Shown here in pieces: positions 1-14,365 of a DNA stretch of 64,000 nucleotides. Position numbers and translations under genes: made by a program. The DNA is from JAJEEA01 sp965116765. Lineage in GTDB: Bacteria; Acidobacteriota; Vicinamibacteria; Vicinamibacterales; UBA8438. Under the pieces are notes generated by a model that was not told the DNA's origin, did not search any database, and worked only from the letters and a program-made list of their open reading frames with translations. The first letter of the stretch is position 1. Every line of letters starts with the position of its first letter. The stretch covers positions 5,890,001-5,954,000 of the forward strand of contig OZ220718.1 of the NCBI GenBank assembly GCA_965116765.1, given 5' to 3'.

Positions 1-661
1 GCAGCATCGCCGCCGCGATCTCCTGCGCATAGGCGAGGTGGGTGATGCGCGCCTCGAGCACCTCGACCCCCGCCTTGTCGAGACGGCCCTGGATCTCGGT
101 CTGGAGCTGTCCGGCGACCTCCTCCGTGTCGCCCCGCAGCGACCGGCGCCCCGCCTCGCGGGTGTCGTAGGGATAGCGCGTCGCGAGGTTCCGGACCGCC
201 GACTCGCTCTGGACCTTCACGAAGTCGACGTAGTCGTCCACCTCGAAGCTCGCCTCGGCGGTGTCCACCACCTTCCACACGACCACCGCGGCCATCTCGA
301 TGGGGTTGCCGTCGATGTCGTTGACCTTGGAGCGCTCGGTCTCGAAGTTGCGCACGCGCAGCGAGATGCGGCGCTTGGTGAACAGCGGGTTGGCCCACCG
401 CAGGCCGGGGTCCTTCACGGTGCCGACGTAGCGGCCGAAGAGCTGCAGCACCCGGCCCTCGTTCGGGTTCACGATGAACAGCCCGACCAGCAGGAAGACG
501 ATGACCGGCACCGAGAGCACCGCGGTGAAGCCGGCGAAGCCGATCTGGCCGTTGTCCGCGACGTCGAACAGGAACAGGACGACGACCGCCAGGAGGGCGG
601 TGAGCAGGCCGGCGAGCGCGAGCCAGCCCGATGACGCGACGTGCACTCTCTCCTTGAGCAT
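1..661 (-). CDS. SPFH/Band 7 membrane protein, 3' end outside window
   Basis: Reads leftward from ATG at 661 and runs off the left edge, so only the first 220 residues are visible. Two hydrophobic segments (about residues 10-33 and 42-63) anchor the protein. They are followed by an SPFH core with the family hallmarks: a short stretch on ring position (EGRVLQLFGRYVGTVKDPGL), then RRISLRVRNFETE, and later a helix with LDKAGVEVLEARITHLAYA. Stomatin/flotillin-like proteins form large oligomeric scaffolds on the inner membrane. The double N-terminal membrane segment fits the larger SPFH proteins rather than short slipins. A good ribosome site (GGAGTGGAGG) precedes the ATG, which fixes the start. 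No partner (for example NfeD) is visible because the downstream side is cut off. Confidence 0.85.
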   Translation of the reverse strand, partial: MLKERVHVASSGWLALAGLLTALLAVVVLFLFDVADNGQIGFAGFTAVLSVPVIVFLLVGLFIVNPNEGRVLQLFGRYVGTVKDPGLRWANPLFTKRRISLRVRNFETERSKVNDIDGNPIEMAAVVVWKVVDTAEASFEVDDYVDFVKVQSESAVRNLATRYPYDTREAGRRSLRGDTEEVAGQLQTEIQGRLDKAGVEVLEARITHLAYAQEIAAAML

Positions 662-717
662 GAGCCTCCACTCCCGTCATGGAGCCGTTCGGAATGAGCG
701 GCTCCTGTTGGATTTCA

Positions 718-742
718 AAATGATATCACATAGATATCGTCA
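718..742 (-). promoter_or_regulatory. AT-rich promoter/operator with paired GATATC sites
   Basis: An AT-rich patch in otherwise very GC-rich DNA lies about 60-80 bp upstream of the SPFH start. It carries two GATATC hexamers (722-727 and 733-738) whose centres are 11 bp apart, one helical turn, flanked by T-rich sequence. This is a typical look for a promoter with a dimeric regulator site. The regulator is not identifiable from this window. Confidence 0.4.
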
Positions 743-1012
743 TGACAACTTCGACTACCTCCGCGGGGTTGAGAGATTCGGGGTGAAGCGGGGCGGAGGC
801 CGGACGGAGTTGCGGGTCGGTGGTTGCGGGCGCCCGGCGGGAAGCGTGGGGCACGGAACCCCGCCGGGCAGACCGCCGCGGGTGGCCTCGCTCACGGTCC
901 ATCGGCCCGAGAGGGAGTCGGCGCCTCTTGGAAGCGGCGCCGGCCCGAGCGCGGACGCCTAGCCCGCCCATCGTCGCCTTCGGCTCCGCTGGGCGCCCAA
1001 CCAACCCTGCCA
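743..1012. other. Intergenic region, no gene seen
   Basis: Roughly 270 bp between the SPFH promoter and the aminotransferase terminator hairpin. Reading frames here lack consistent codon bias or recognisable protein similarity. I see nothing further in it. Confidence 0.5.
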
Positions 1013-1043
1013 GGAGTCTGTACCGTTCTACGGCGCAGACTCC
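1013..1043 (-). terminator. Stem-loop at end of aminotransferase gene
   Basis: GGAGTCTG (1013-1020) and CAGACTCC (1036-1043) form a perfect 8-bp stem with a 15-nt loop. The arm touches the first base of the stop codon of the aminotransferase gene. There is no T-tract, so it may be a factor-assisted terminator or 3'-end stabiliser. A hairpin with the same GGAGT/ACTCC arms follows endonuclease III at 21003-21044. Confidence 0.5.
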
Positions 1044-2404
1044 TAGCCGAGCACGGCTCGGACGGCGCCGGCGAGGATGTCCACCGTGCGGTCGATCTGG
1101 TCGTCGGTGATGACGGCGGCGGGGGCGAGCACGTAGGTGTCGGCCTTGACGCGGCTGATCAGGCCCCGGTCCGCCGCTTCCCGGTGGACGCGGGGTCCGA
1201 CCTTGTCGCCGGGCAGGAACGGCTGCTTCGTGGCGCGGTCGGCGACCAGCTCGACCGCGCACATGAGGCCCTTGCCGCGGACGTCGCCGACGTGGGGGTG
1301 GTCGCCGAGGGCCGAGCGCAGGCCGGCGAGCAGGCGGTCTCCCTGGACCGCGCACCGGCCGGGCAGGTCCTCGTCGCGGATGATCCGCAGGTTGCGGGCG
1401 GCGACGGCGCACCCGACGGGGTGGGCCGAGTAGGTGTAGGCGTGCATCCACGCGCGCCCGTCGGCGTCGAGGGCGGCGGCGATGCGGTCGCTGATGCCGA
1501 TGCCGCCGAACGGCACGTAGCCCGACGTGATGGCCTTGGCGAACTGCATGATGTCGGGCTCGACGCCCCAGTGGTCGAGGGCGAAGAGGGTGCCGGTGCG
1601 GCCGAAGCCGGTGATGACCTCGTCGGCGACGAGCAGCACGTCGTGGCGGTCGCAGATCTCGCGGATGCGGGGGAAGTAGTCGTCCTGGGGCACGATGACC
1701 CCGCCCGCCCCCTGCACCGGCTCGGCGATGAACATCGCGACGGTGTCGGCCCCCTCGCGCTCGATCGCCCGCTCGAGCTCGTCGGCGGCGGCGATGCCCT
1801 GGCTCACCCCGGGCGGCGCCTCGTAGCGGTAGGGGTACGGCGACGGGATGTGGACGAACCCGGGCACCCGCGGCTCGAACAGGGGCCAGTAGGCGGAGAG
1901 CCCGGTCGCGCTCATCGCCGCGAGGGTGACGCCGTGGTAGCCCTCGATGCGGGAGACGACCTTGGTCTTGCCGGGCCGCCCGCGCAGCTTCCAGTACGCG
2001 CGGGCCATCTTGATGCTGCTGTCGGTGGCCTCGCCGCCCCCGCTCGTGAAGAAGAAGCGGTTGATCGACGGGTAGGCCATGGCCGCGAGCTGCTCGGCGA
2101 GCTCGATGGCGGGCCGGTTCGAGCTGCCCGTGTACCCCGACGCGTAGGCGAGGGTCTCCATCTGTTCCCTCGCCGTCTCCGCGAGCTCGCGCCGGCCGTG
2201 GCCGGCCAGCACGTTCCACAGCCCGGCGAGGCCGTCGATGTACTCGCGGCCGTCGGCGTCGAAGAGCAGCGCCCCCTCGCCCCGGACCCACACTCGCGCC
2301 GCCTGGTGGGCGGCGGCGTCGTGGAGGGGGTGAATGAGGTGGGCGGCGTCGCGGGCGACGAGCTCCGCGTTGGTCGTGGTCTCGCTCGTGGTCGTCAGGG
2401 TCAT
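1043..2404 (-). CDS. Class III PLP-dependent aminotransferase (omega-transaminase type)
   Basis: 453 residues, full length for the family. It follows the class III pattern: N-terminal LFDADGREYIDGLAGLWN, a FTSGGGEATDSSIKMAR phosphate-binding stretch, the LLVADEVITGFGRTG segment with the PLP-pyridine aspartate, and the Schiff-base lysine near residue 290 in FAKAITSGYVP. These enzymes move an amino group between an amine or omega-amino acid and pyruvate or another keto acid; the sequence does not decide the substrate (beta-alanine, putrescine, taurine and aryl amines are all used by relatives). The ATG at 2404 starts the conserved part; the frame upstream has no such similarity. It lies 11 bp downstream of a secreted protein gene and is probably cotranscribed with it. 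Confidence 0.9.
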   Translation of the reverse strand: MTLTTTSETTTNAELVARDAAHLIHPLHDAAAHQAARVWVRGEGALLFDADGREYIDGLAGLWNVLAGHGRRELAETAREQMETLAYASGYTGSSNRPAIELAEQLAAMAYPSINRFFFTSGGGEATDSSIKMARAYWKLRGRPGKTKVVSRIEGYHGVTLAAMSATGLSAYWPLFEPRVPGFVHIPSPYPYRYEAPPGVSQGIAAADELERAIEREGADTVAMFIAEPVQGAGGVIVPQDDYFPRIREICDRHDVLLVADEVITGFGRTGTLFALDHWGVEPDIMQFAKAITSGYVPFGGIGISDRIAAALDADGRAWMHAYTYSAHPVGCAVAARNLRIIRDEDLPGRCAVQGDRLLAGLRSALGDHPHVGDVRGKGLMCAVELVADRATKQPFLPGDKVGPRVHREAADRGLISRVKADTYVLAPAAVITDDQIDRTVDILAGAVRAVLG

Positions 2405-2415
2405 CGTCAGCTTTC

Positions 2416-3306
2416 TCAAGGGGCGCCGGGGTCGGCGTCGCCGATGCGGAGATAGGCGCCGTCGCCGAGGCGGCGGAACGGCCCGCCGTCGACGGAGAAC
2501 TCGTCGACCACCGCGAAGGCGGTGTCCGACGTGGTGCGGACGACCCGCCTCAGCACGTGGACGCGGCCGTCCGCCTCCATCGGGGCGGTCAGGAACGTGA
2601 TGGCGATGGGGCTGGTCCAGTTGCCCAGCGCGGTCAGGGTGCGGCCGTCGGGCCGCTCCTCCTGCCAGACGACGGCTCCCGTCGCCTCGTCGAAGCCGAT
2701 CAGCCAGGTCTCCTCCCAGGGCTCGCCGTAGAGGTCGCTCTCGGCGCGGCCGCGGACGAACGGTCCCGCCGGCAGCGGCTCGAAGGCGACGGTGCCCTCG
2801 CGGGTCCCCACGCTCAGGGGGGGGAACTCGCCGCCGATGTACTCGAAGCGCCAGCGCCCGCTGAAGTAGCCGATGCGGGGCTCGATCTGCGGTTGCGGCA
2901 CGTCCGCGCGCCGCGCCCGCTCCAGCGCGAGCGAAACGTCGAAGCCGTGGCCGCCCGCGGTGACGCGGCCGATGCCCGACAGGTCGCGGCCGTCGCGGAT
3001 CAGCGTGTAGACGAAGGACAGGGGGCCGAAGTCGGTGTCGGCGGCGGCCTCCACCGTCACCTGCTCGCCGTCGACGACGACCCGGTCGAGCCGCACCTCG
3101 TGGTTGGGGGCGAGCCCGTCGACGAGCCCGGTGTAGCCGCCGTCGTCGCCCGCGACGAGGGTCAGGGACACCGGGCTGCTGGCATCGGATCCCGACGTCA
3201 GCTCGCCGCGCCACGTGCCCGCCCAGGAATCGGGCTGGGCCAGGGCCGGCGCGGCGAGTCCGGCGGCCAGCGCGACCGTCATCCACCCGAGTCGTCGTCC
3301 TCGCAT
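2416..3306 (-). CDS. Secreted protein of unknown function, beta-rich
   Basis: 296 residues with a clear signal peptide (WMTVALAAGLAAPALAQ, cleavage after ALAQ). The mature part is rich in short beta-strands, with repeated G-D/W motifs such as SWAGTWRGEL, YFSGRWRFEYIGGEF and LGNWTSPIAI. That resembles the DUF1579 or lipocalin-like proteins that Acidobacteria export in numbers, but I cannot assign a family firmly. It precedes the aminotransferase by 11 bp in the same direction, so the two are likely one transcription unit. Confidence 0.75.
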   Translation of the reverse strand: MRGRRLGWMTVALAAGLAAPALAQPDSWAGTWRGELTSGSDASSPVSLTLVAGDDGGYTGLVDGLAPNHEVRLDRVVVDGEQVTVEAAADTDFGPLSFVYTLIRDGRDLSGIGRVTAGGHGFDVSLALERARRADVPQPQIEPRIGYFSGRWRFEYIGGEFPPLSVGTREGTVAFEPLPAGPFVRGRAESDLYGEPWEETWLIGFDEATGAVVWQEERPDGRTLTALGNWTSPIAITFLTAPMEADGRVHVLRRVVRTTSDTAFAVVDEFSVDGGPFRRLGDGAYLRIGDADPGAP

Positions 3307-3416
3307 GAATCCACTATAAGCGCCGGTTCCGAAAAATCAAAGGCGCGGGCGGGCCGGCCCGGTCCTCTCACCGATGGCCGAGGGACGAAGACCCGTAGGC
3401 GGTGTTTCCCCCGGCC

Positions 3417-3702
3417 TCACTGTGTCGGGGCAGGGGTCTCCACGCCTTCCATCATCGTCTTGAGGCGCATCCGCACCAGCGCGCGGTCGAGCTGGAGCAC
3501 GGCAGCCCGGATCCGCCGTCTGACCGGCATGGTATCGGTGCTGGCAAGTCCGTTGACGATGGGACCATGAGGGCCCGTCTGTCCGAAGATTCCGGGGACG
3601 CACCACTTGCACAGCTCGTCCCTGGGGTCGGACGGCACGCAGGGTCAGCTCCACGGGTTGCGCGTCGTCGCCGTCCTCGACCATCAACGTCATTCTGGCC
3701 AT
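3417..3702 (-). CDS. Possible small protein, frameshifted as sequenced (weak)
   Basis: An ATG at 3702 opens MARMTLMVEDGDDAQPVEL. A second minus-strand frame from GTG at 3638 continues as VPSDPRDELCKWC and ends at 3417 with an amphipathic arginine-rich helix. Joining them by removing one base near 3639 would give a protein of about 90 residues with a CxxC pair. No family is recognised and codon bias is only moderate, so this is a suggestion only. The remaining sequence between 3307 and 3824 holds nothing else I can support. Confidence 0.25.
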
Positions 3703-3864
3703 CGCCCATCCTCACCCACGCCCTCGTCTCATGGGACACGGATCGCTCCCCGCGTTGAAGTCGGCTGGTCTGGTATCATGCCCGCCCTACGCGGTTCGGG
3801 GCCGGGTTTCCCGGCCCCTGTCGCGTGTCGAGAAGCGTGAGAGCGCAAGACAAAGGAGTCGACC

Positions 3865-6040
3865 GTGTCCATCCCGACCCTGACGTTCATCGATATCCGG
3901 CCGCGGCGCATCGCGGCCCTGCTCGTCTGCTGGCGGTGGCCGGCGCCGCCGCCTCCGCCGGCCCAGCCCAGACCCCCGAGATCGCGACGCTGTCCGCCCG
4001 CCCCGACATGGTGAGCGGCGGCGACGTCCTGGTGCGGGTGACGCCCGCGCCGGGAACCGGGGACGAGGCACTGACGGTCCTGGCGGCGGGCCGCGACGTG
4101 ACCGGCGACTTCCGCCGGCTCGACGACGGCGCCCTCGAGGGGCTCGTCCGCGGCCTCGAGCCGGGGACCCATCGCATCGAGGTGCGCGCCGCCGGCGGTG
4201 GGACGGCGGGCATCGACGTCGTCAACCACGCGATCGCGGGGCCGGTCTTCTCGGGTCCCCACGAGAGCCCCTTCGTCTGCCAGACCGACAGCTTCGAGCT
4301 CGTCTCGGGCGAGACCCTCGGCGAGGCGCTCGACGACGCCTGCTCGGTCGAGCGTCGGGTCGACTACGCCTACCGGTCGGTCGAGGACGGCAGCCTCAAG
4401 CCGCTCGCCGACCCCGCGATGCGGCCGGCCGACCTCGCCCGCACGACGACCCTCGACGGCCGCGAGGCGCCCTACGTCGTGCGCATCGAGACCGGGACCA
4501 TCAACCGGGCCGTCTACCAGATCGCCATGCTGCACGACCCCGCGAACGAGCCCGAGCCCGACCCGTGGCAGTCGCCGGCGGGGTGGAACCGGCGCCTCGT
4601 CTACACCTTCGGCGGCGGCTGCGTGAACGGCTGGTTCCGGCAGGGGGCGACGACCGGCGGCGTCACCGACGACGTCATGCTGCGCCAGGGCTACGCGGTG
4701 GCCTCGGCGAGCCTCAACGTCTTCGGCAACAACTGCAACGACCTGCTCGCGGCCGAAACGATGATGATGGTCAAGGAGCGCTTCGTCGAGGCCTACGGCG
4801 CGCCGCGGTTCACCATCGGCTGGGGCTGCTCGGGCGGCTCGTACCAGAACCACCAGATCGCCGACAACTACCCCGGGCTGCTCGACGGCATCATCCCCGG
4901 GTGCAGCTTCCCCGACGTCATCTCGGGGACGATACCGTTCGTGACCGACGCGCGGCTGCTGAACCACTACTTCCAGGAGAACGCGGGGGTGCCGTTCACC
5001 GAGGAGGAGCAGCGCGCGGTGACCGGCTTCCTCGTGCTGGCCACGATGCCGAACGTGTCGCGCAACGCCGGCCGCATCACCACCGGCGAGTTCTGTCCCG
5101 ACGTGCTGCCCGAGGAGCAGCGCTACGACCCCGAGACCAATCCGGGGGGGCGCGCTGCGACGTCTTCGAGCACACCGTCAACGTGCTCGGCCGCGACCCG
5201 GAGACCGGCTTCGCGCGGCGGCCCCTCGACAACGTCGGCGTGCAGTACGGGCTCGAGGCGCTGAACGCCGGGGCCATCACCGCCGAGCAGTTCCTCGACC
5301 TGAACGCCCGCGTCGGCGGGTTCGACGGCGACGGGAACTTCCAGGCGGAGCGCACGGTGGCCGACCCCGAGGCGCTCCGCGCCGTCTACGAGAGCGGCCG
5401 CGTGACCCACGGCGGCGGGGGGCTCGCCGAGACCCCGATCATCGACTACCGCGCCTACAGCGACGACCGCGACAACGGCGACGTGCACGTGCGTTACCAC
5501 TCGTTCTCGCTGCGCGACCGCCTGCAGCGGGCCAACGGGCGGGCCGACAACCACGTCATGCTCGTCGAGGACGACCGCTACGGGCTGTACTCGACGGCCA
5601 GCCCGGTCGCGCAGGAGGCGCTGCGCCACATGGACGAGTGGCTCGGGGCGCTGACCGCCGACGAGTCCTCGGCGCCGGCCCTCGACCGCATCGCCCGCGC
5701 CCGGCCCGCCGACCTCGTCGACGCGTGCTGGAGCCGCGACGACGACCCGGTCAAGATCGCCGAGCCCATGGTGCGGGGCAGCGGCCGGTGCGAAGAGCTG
5801 TACCCCTCGGCCCCGGGGCCGCGCGAGGTGGCCGGCGCGCCCGTCGGCAGCGACGTCCTCAAGTGTCAGCTCAAGCCGGTCGATCCTGACGACTACGACG
5901 TCGACCTGACGGAGGAGCAGCGCGCGACGCTCGAGCAGATCTTCTCGGGCGGCGTCTGCAACTGGTCGCAGTCCGGCGTGGGCCAGACCGCCCCGCCGGA
6001 CACCTGGCTCCGCTTCGGCGGCACGAGCGCCGACCAGTGA
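3865..6040 (+). CDS. DUF6351 family secreted esterase-like protein, two frameshifts
   Basis: The conserved core is unmistakable (NVFGNNCNDLLAAE, then GWGCSGGSYQNHQIADNYPG), a DUF6351 hallmark resembling a serine-hydrolase nucleophile elbow with tannase/feruloyl-esterase-like context. GTG at 3865 follows a good AAAGGAG site and encodes a signal peptide, but the frame is lost near 3927: adding one base there gives a continuous LLVLLAVAGAAASAGPAQ signal. The frame breaks again in a run of seven G at 5144-5150; one extra G joins NPGG to ARCDVFEHTVNVLG. Repaired length is about 725 residues. Both lesions look like single missing bases, so this could be sequence error rather than a dead gene. The stop overlaps an open frame leading into the downstream LVIVD gene. 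Confidence 0.75.
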
Positions 6041-6267
6041 GGGCTGCGGTGCAGGGGCCCCGGACGGCGACGACCGTAGTGCAGGGGCGCCGGCCAGCAA
6101 CGGCCGTCGCGCGGGGACGCCTACCGGCAACGGCTGCGGCGCACGCTCGGCACGGCCGCCAGCCCGTGCGGCCGCAAGTCGTGCCGGGACCCCGGCCGGC
6201 AACGGCTGCGGTGCAGGGGGGGCGGCCAGTGACCGGCCTCGCTCAGGGGCGCCGAACGGCGGCGGCG
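6041..6267 (+). repeat. Degenerate 30-bp tandem repeat between two genes
   Basis: Units recur with a 30-bp period (GTGCAGGGG or a variant at 6049, 6079 and about 6109) followed by drifted copies ending in CGGCAACGGCTGCGG. The stretch is open in the frame of the next gene and would encode QGRRPATAV-like decapeptides, but a real start with signal peptide lies at its downstream end, so it is probably an untranslated leader or an N-terminal extension of doubtful use. Confidence 0.6.
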
Positions 6268-7237
6268 ATGGTGCGGGGGTGCACGCGGGCGGTCGTTCTC
6301 GCGCTGGCCCTGTCGGCGCCGGCCGGGGCTGCCGCCCAGGCGCCGGCGCTCGCCCGGCTCGCGTCCGTGTCGGTCCCCGGTCCGGTGGCCGCCCTGGCCG
6401 CGGGCGACGGGCTGGTCGTCGCGGCCATCGGGTCGAGCGTCCACGTCATCGACGTCACGCGGCCCGAGGCGCCCGAGGTCGTCGGGCGCCACGACTTCGA
6501 CCAGCCGGCCCTGGGGGTGGTCGTCGACGGCCGTCTGGCCTACGTCGCCAACAGCCACGACGGGCTCCGCCGCCTCGACCTGTCGGACCCGGCCGCCCCG
6601 GCCCTGACCGGCACCGCCCCCACCCGCGGGCAGGCCGTCGGGGTGGCGGGGTCGGGCCGGTACTTCTTCACCGCCGACAACTCCATCGGCTTCGACATCG
6701 TCGACGTGGCCGGCGACCCGACCCGCGCGGGAGAGTATCTCGCCGACGGGTTCCCGCGGGGCATCGCGGCGGCCGGCTCGCGGGTCTTCGTCGCCGACCA
6801 GCCCGCGGGGCTGATGGTCGTCGACGTGTCCGACCCCGCATCGCCCCGGGTCGAGGGCGGCCTGTCGCTCGGCCGCGATCCCGTTCTCCAGGTGTTCGCG
6901 CCACATGACCGATCGACCAACGGTGCGCCCCCGACGGTCGTCTGCATCGTGAGCGGGCGCGACGGGATGCAGGTGGTCGACATCTCCGATCCGTCCGCGC
7001 CGCGCGTCGCCGCCGCGGTGCCCGGCGGCGGCGCGGCCGAGCGGCGTGGCCCTGTGGGGGCGTCGGCTCTACACGGCCGGCGGCGGCGTCCTGCAGGCGT
7101 TCGACCTGAGCGACCCGGCGCGGCCGGCGCTCGCGGCATCGGCGGAGACCGGAGAGCCGACCGGCCCGGTGGCCGTCGATGCGACGCACGTCTTCGTGGC
7201 GAGCGGGAACGCGGTCAACGTCTACCGCCGAGAGTAG
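6268..7237 (+). CDS. LVIVD-repeat beta-propeller protein, secreted, one frameshift
   Basis: ATG at 6268 begins MVRGCTRAVVLALALSAPAGAAAQ, a clean signal peptide. The mature protein is a chain of LVIVD-type repeats, each of the form VxVVDVSDPxxPxxVG (for example IDVTRPEAPEVVG, VDVSDPASPRVEG, VDISDPSAPRVAA), which form an exported beta-propeller. The frame is broken near 7043: removing one G joins GGGAAER to VALWGRRLYTAGGG and gives a protein of about 322 residues ending YRRE. Such proteins are abundant in Acidobacteria and usually lack a known ligand. It sits between DUF6351 and DUF1232 genes in one direction. Confidence 0.75.
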
Positions 7238-7243
7238 AGCGCG

Positions 7244-7603
7244 ATGACGACGGACGCCGGCGGTGCGGGTCCGGAGAGGGACTACGGCTCCGAGTACAGT
7301 GAAGAGTCGCTCTGGCAGAAGATCGCCACTTTCGCCGGGCGGGCGGGCCGGGAGACCATCGAGCAGGTCCTCGTCCTGTACTACTGTTGCCTGGACAGCG
7401 ATACGCCGGTATGGGCGAAGGCGGTCATCGTGAGCGCACTCGGCTACTTCATCGCTCCGTTGGACGCCATCCCCGACCTGATGCCCGGCGTCGGATTCTC
7501 CGATGACCTGGGCGCGCTCGCCATGGCCCTGGCCACGGTGATGGCGCATGTCAAGCCGGAGCACCGGCGTCAGGCCCAGGAGAAGATCACGACATGGTTT
7601 TGA
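7244..7603 (+). CDS. DUF1232 (YkvA) small membrane protein
   Basis: 119 residues. The central part PVWAKAVIVSALGYFIAPLDAIPDLMPGVGFSDDLGAL is the DUF1232 signature (hydrophobic helix, then PxDxIPD and a D-DLG segment). The family is widespread in bacteria, membrane associated, and of unknown biochemical role. It starts 6 bp after the LVIVD gene and its last 10 bp overlap the start of the PQQ propeller gene, so the three are likely cotranscribed. Confidence 0.85.
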   Translation: MTTDAGGAGPERDYGSEYSEESLWQKIATFAGRAGRETIEQVLVLYYCCLDSDTPVWAKAVIVSALGYFIAPLDAIPDLMPGVGFSDDLGALAMALATVMAHVKPEHRRQAQEKITTWF

Positions 7604-8967
7604 CGGCGATTGCAGGAATCCTGAATGGCGGGCGCGTCCTTGCACGAGCGCGGAGCGCGGTGGTGCTCGCGGCTGTCGTGGCGCTTTCCGGGAGCTTCGC
7701 CTCGGCTCAGGAATGGGCCCAGTTCCGCGGCCCGGGCGCGGCCGGCGTCGTCGCCGACAACCCCAACCTGCCCGAGCGCTGGAGCGCCGACGAGAACGTC
7801 GCGTGGCGGACGCCGATTCCGGGCCTCGGGTGGAGCTCGCCGATCGTCGCCGGCGGCTTGGTGTTCGTCACCACCGTCGCCAGCGACGGCGAGGTCGAGG
7901 CGCCCGAGAGCGGCTGGTACCGCGGCGGCGAACGCGCCACCCCCGAGGACGTCCACCACTGGCTCGTCTACGCCCTCGACCTCGAGACCGGCGAGACGCG
8001 CTGGCGCACCGAGATCCACGCCGGCGTGCCGCGGTCGTCGCACCACCTCAAGAACACGTTCGCGTCGGAGACCCCCGTCACCGACGGCGAGCACGTCTAC
8101 GTGCTGTTCGGCAACGTCGGCCTCTACGCCCTCGGCTTCGACGGCACCGTGCGCTGGTCGCTCGACCTGCCGCCGGCCGAGACCCGCAACGGGTGGGGCA
8201 CCGCGTCGTCGCCGGTGCTCCATGACGGCCGCGTCTACCTCGTCGTCGACAACGAGGAGCAGTCGTACCTCGCGGCCCTGAGCGCCGAGACCGGGGCCGA
8301 GCTGTGGCGCACCGACCGCGACGAGGGGAGCAACTGGTCGACCCCCTTCGTCTGGGAGCACGACGGCCGCACCGAGATCGTCACCACCGGCACCGACCGC
8401 GTGCGATCCTACGACCTCGCCGGCCGGGAGCTGTGGGGGCTGTCGGGCATGTCGTCCATCGTCATCCCGACCCCCGTCACCGCCCACGGGCTGCTCTATC
8501 TGGAGTCGGGCTACATCGCCGACTTCTTCCGCCCCGTCTACGCGATACGGCCGGGGGCGAGCGGGGACATCTCGCTGGCCGAGGGCGAGACCGCCAACGA
8601 GCACGTGGCGTGGTCGCTCGAGCAGGGCGGCTCCTACCATCCCTCGCCGCTCGTCTACGGCGACTACTACTACACCCTGCTCGACCGCGGGATGATGACC
8701 GCCCACGACGCCCGCACGGGGGCCGAAGTCTACGGGCGCCGGCGCATCGACGTCGGCCACGCGTTCACCGCCTCGCCCTGGGCCTACAACGGCAAGATCT
8801 TCGCCCTCAGCGAGCAGGGGACGACCTACGTCATCGAGGCGGGGCCGGAGTTCCGCGTCCTTGCCGAGAACCCGCTGGACGAATTCACGATGGCCACCCC
8901 CGCCATCCTCGACGACAGCCTGATCATCCGCACCGCCGAGGCCGTCTACCGCATTGCGGAGCGGTAG
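7594..8967 (+). CDS. Secreted PQQ-binding-like beta-propeller protein
   Basis: 457 residues with a signal peptide ending near SGSFASAQ and a mature start EWAQFRGPGAAGVV, the usual opening of the acidobacterial PQQ-like (BamB-fold) propellers. WD-like blades recur as YALDLETGETRWRTE, LAALSAETGAELWRT and AHDARTGAEVYGRR. These proteins fold like quinoprotein dehydrogenases, but there is no obvious PQQ or calcium site, so catalysis is unproven. A related protein is encoded at 23334-24599. The start codon lies inside the end of the DUF1232 gene. Confidence 0.85.
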   Translation: MVLTAIAGILNGGRVLARARSAVVLAAVVALSGSFASAQEWAQFRGPGAAGVVADNPNLPERWSADENVAWRTPIPGLGWSSPIVAGGLVFVTTVASDGEVEAPESGWYRGGERATPEDVHHWLVYALDLETGETRWRTEIHAGVPRSSHHLKNTFASETPVTDGEHVYVLFGNVGLYALGFDGTVRWSLDLPPAETRNGWGTASSPVLHDGRVYLVVDNEEQSYLAALSAETGAELWRTDRDEGSNWSTPFVWEHDGRTEIVTTGTDRVRSYDLAGRELWGLSGMSSIVIPTPVTAHGLLYLESGYIADFFRPVYAIRPGASGDISLAEGETANEHVAWSLEQGGSYHPSPLVYGDYYYTLLDRGMMTAHDARTGAEVYGRRRIDVGHAFTASPWAYNGKIFALSEQGTTYVIEAGPEFRVLAENPLDEFTMATPAILDDSLIIRTAEAVYRIAER

Positions 8968-9067
8968 CCGGGCCGCAGCCCGGACTCGCCGGTTCATCGA
9001 CGGGTTCCCTGGTCAGGGCCTTGGGACGGATCTGTCGGGCCGTGGGCCGCCGGAACGGGCCGGCCGC

Positions 9068-9196
9068 TCACGCCCCCCACACGGCCACGGCGCGTCCGTC
9101 CAGGGACTCTTCGCGCCGGTAGAGCTTCTCGTCCCACGGCTTCGACCCGTCGCGGTCGAAGACCATCGTCTCGTTCAGAGGGCGCCGCCGCGGCAT
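9068..9196 (-). CDS. Small hypothetical protein, 42 residues
   Basis: A short minus-strand frame from ATG at 9196, reading MPRRRPLNETMVFDRDGSK and ending AVAVWGA. Nearly all third codon positions are G or C, as in the real genes here, and the product is charged and non-repetitive. No family is recognised and no strong ribosome site is visible. It stands alone between the PQQ propeller and the oxidoreductase gene. The rest of 8968-9484 shows no other gene. Confidence 0.4.
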   Translation of the reverse strand: MPRRRPLNETMVFDRDGSKPWDEKLYRREESLDGRAVAVWGA

Positions 9197-9484
9197 CTAT
9201 CGTAGCGCCTTGCACGAGTTCGCCGACGTTCGACCGAGGCGTCCGGCGATTCGATGGACTCGAACTGATCCTGCTGTCCGGTTGAGGCGCCCCGCGCTCA
9301 CGAGCCGATTCCGCGTGCGGTCGGCTGGTCGGGGCGGCCCCGTTCGACCCGCACCCGAGATCGTCCCCCTGGTCCCCCGGTTGGCCCCGACTGGGGTAAG
9401 ATGTAGCCCCGCGGGCGCGTACTGCCGCGGACCGCTAGAGGACCGTCGTCACGACATTTCACATAGCGTGGGAGCTTGCCGGTC

Positions 9485-14178
<4,694 letters not shown>

Positions 14179-14365
14179 CACGCCTCCGGCCCCGCCCCAC
14201 GGGTTCCTCGACCGGGCCTGGGCCGGGCCGCGCCCCTCCCTGCCGTCCGAGGGGTTCTCGGCGGCGTTGTCCCGGTCGGCAGGGAGTCTCCGGTGTGCCT
14301 GCTCGGCGTCGAAACACGCCGTGGACCGCCGAGTCGCCGACTGCAGGTCTTCTCGCGGGGGTTGC

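Noticed and set aside
726..2291. Long arginine-rich open frame overlapping the aminotransferase gene
   Set aside because: It is a shadow of the real gene in another frame; the aminotransferase frame shows full family similarity and the shadow has only low-complexity R/G/A composition.
7046..7237. Separate small gene after the LVIVD frame
   Set aside because: Its product is the last propeller blade of the same protein; one extra G explains the split.
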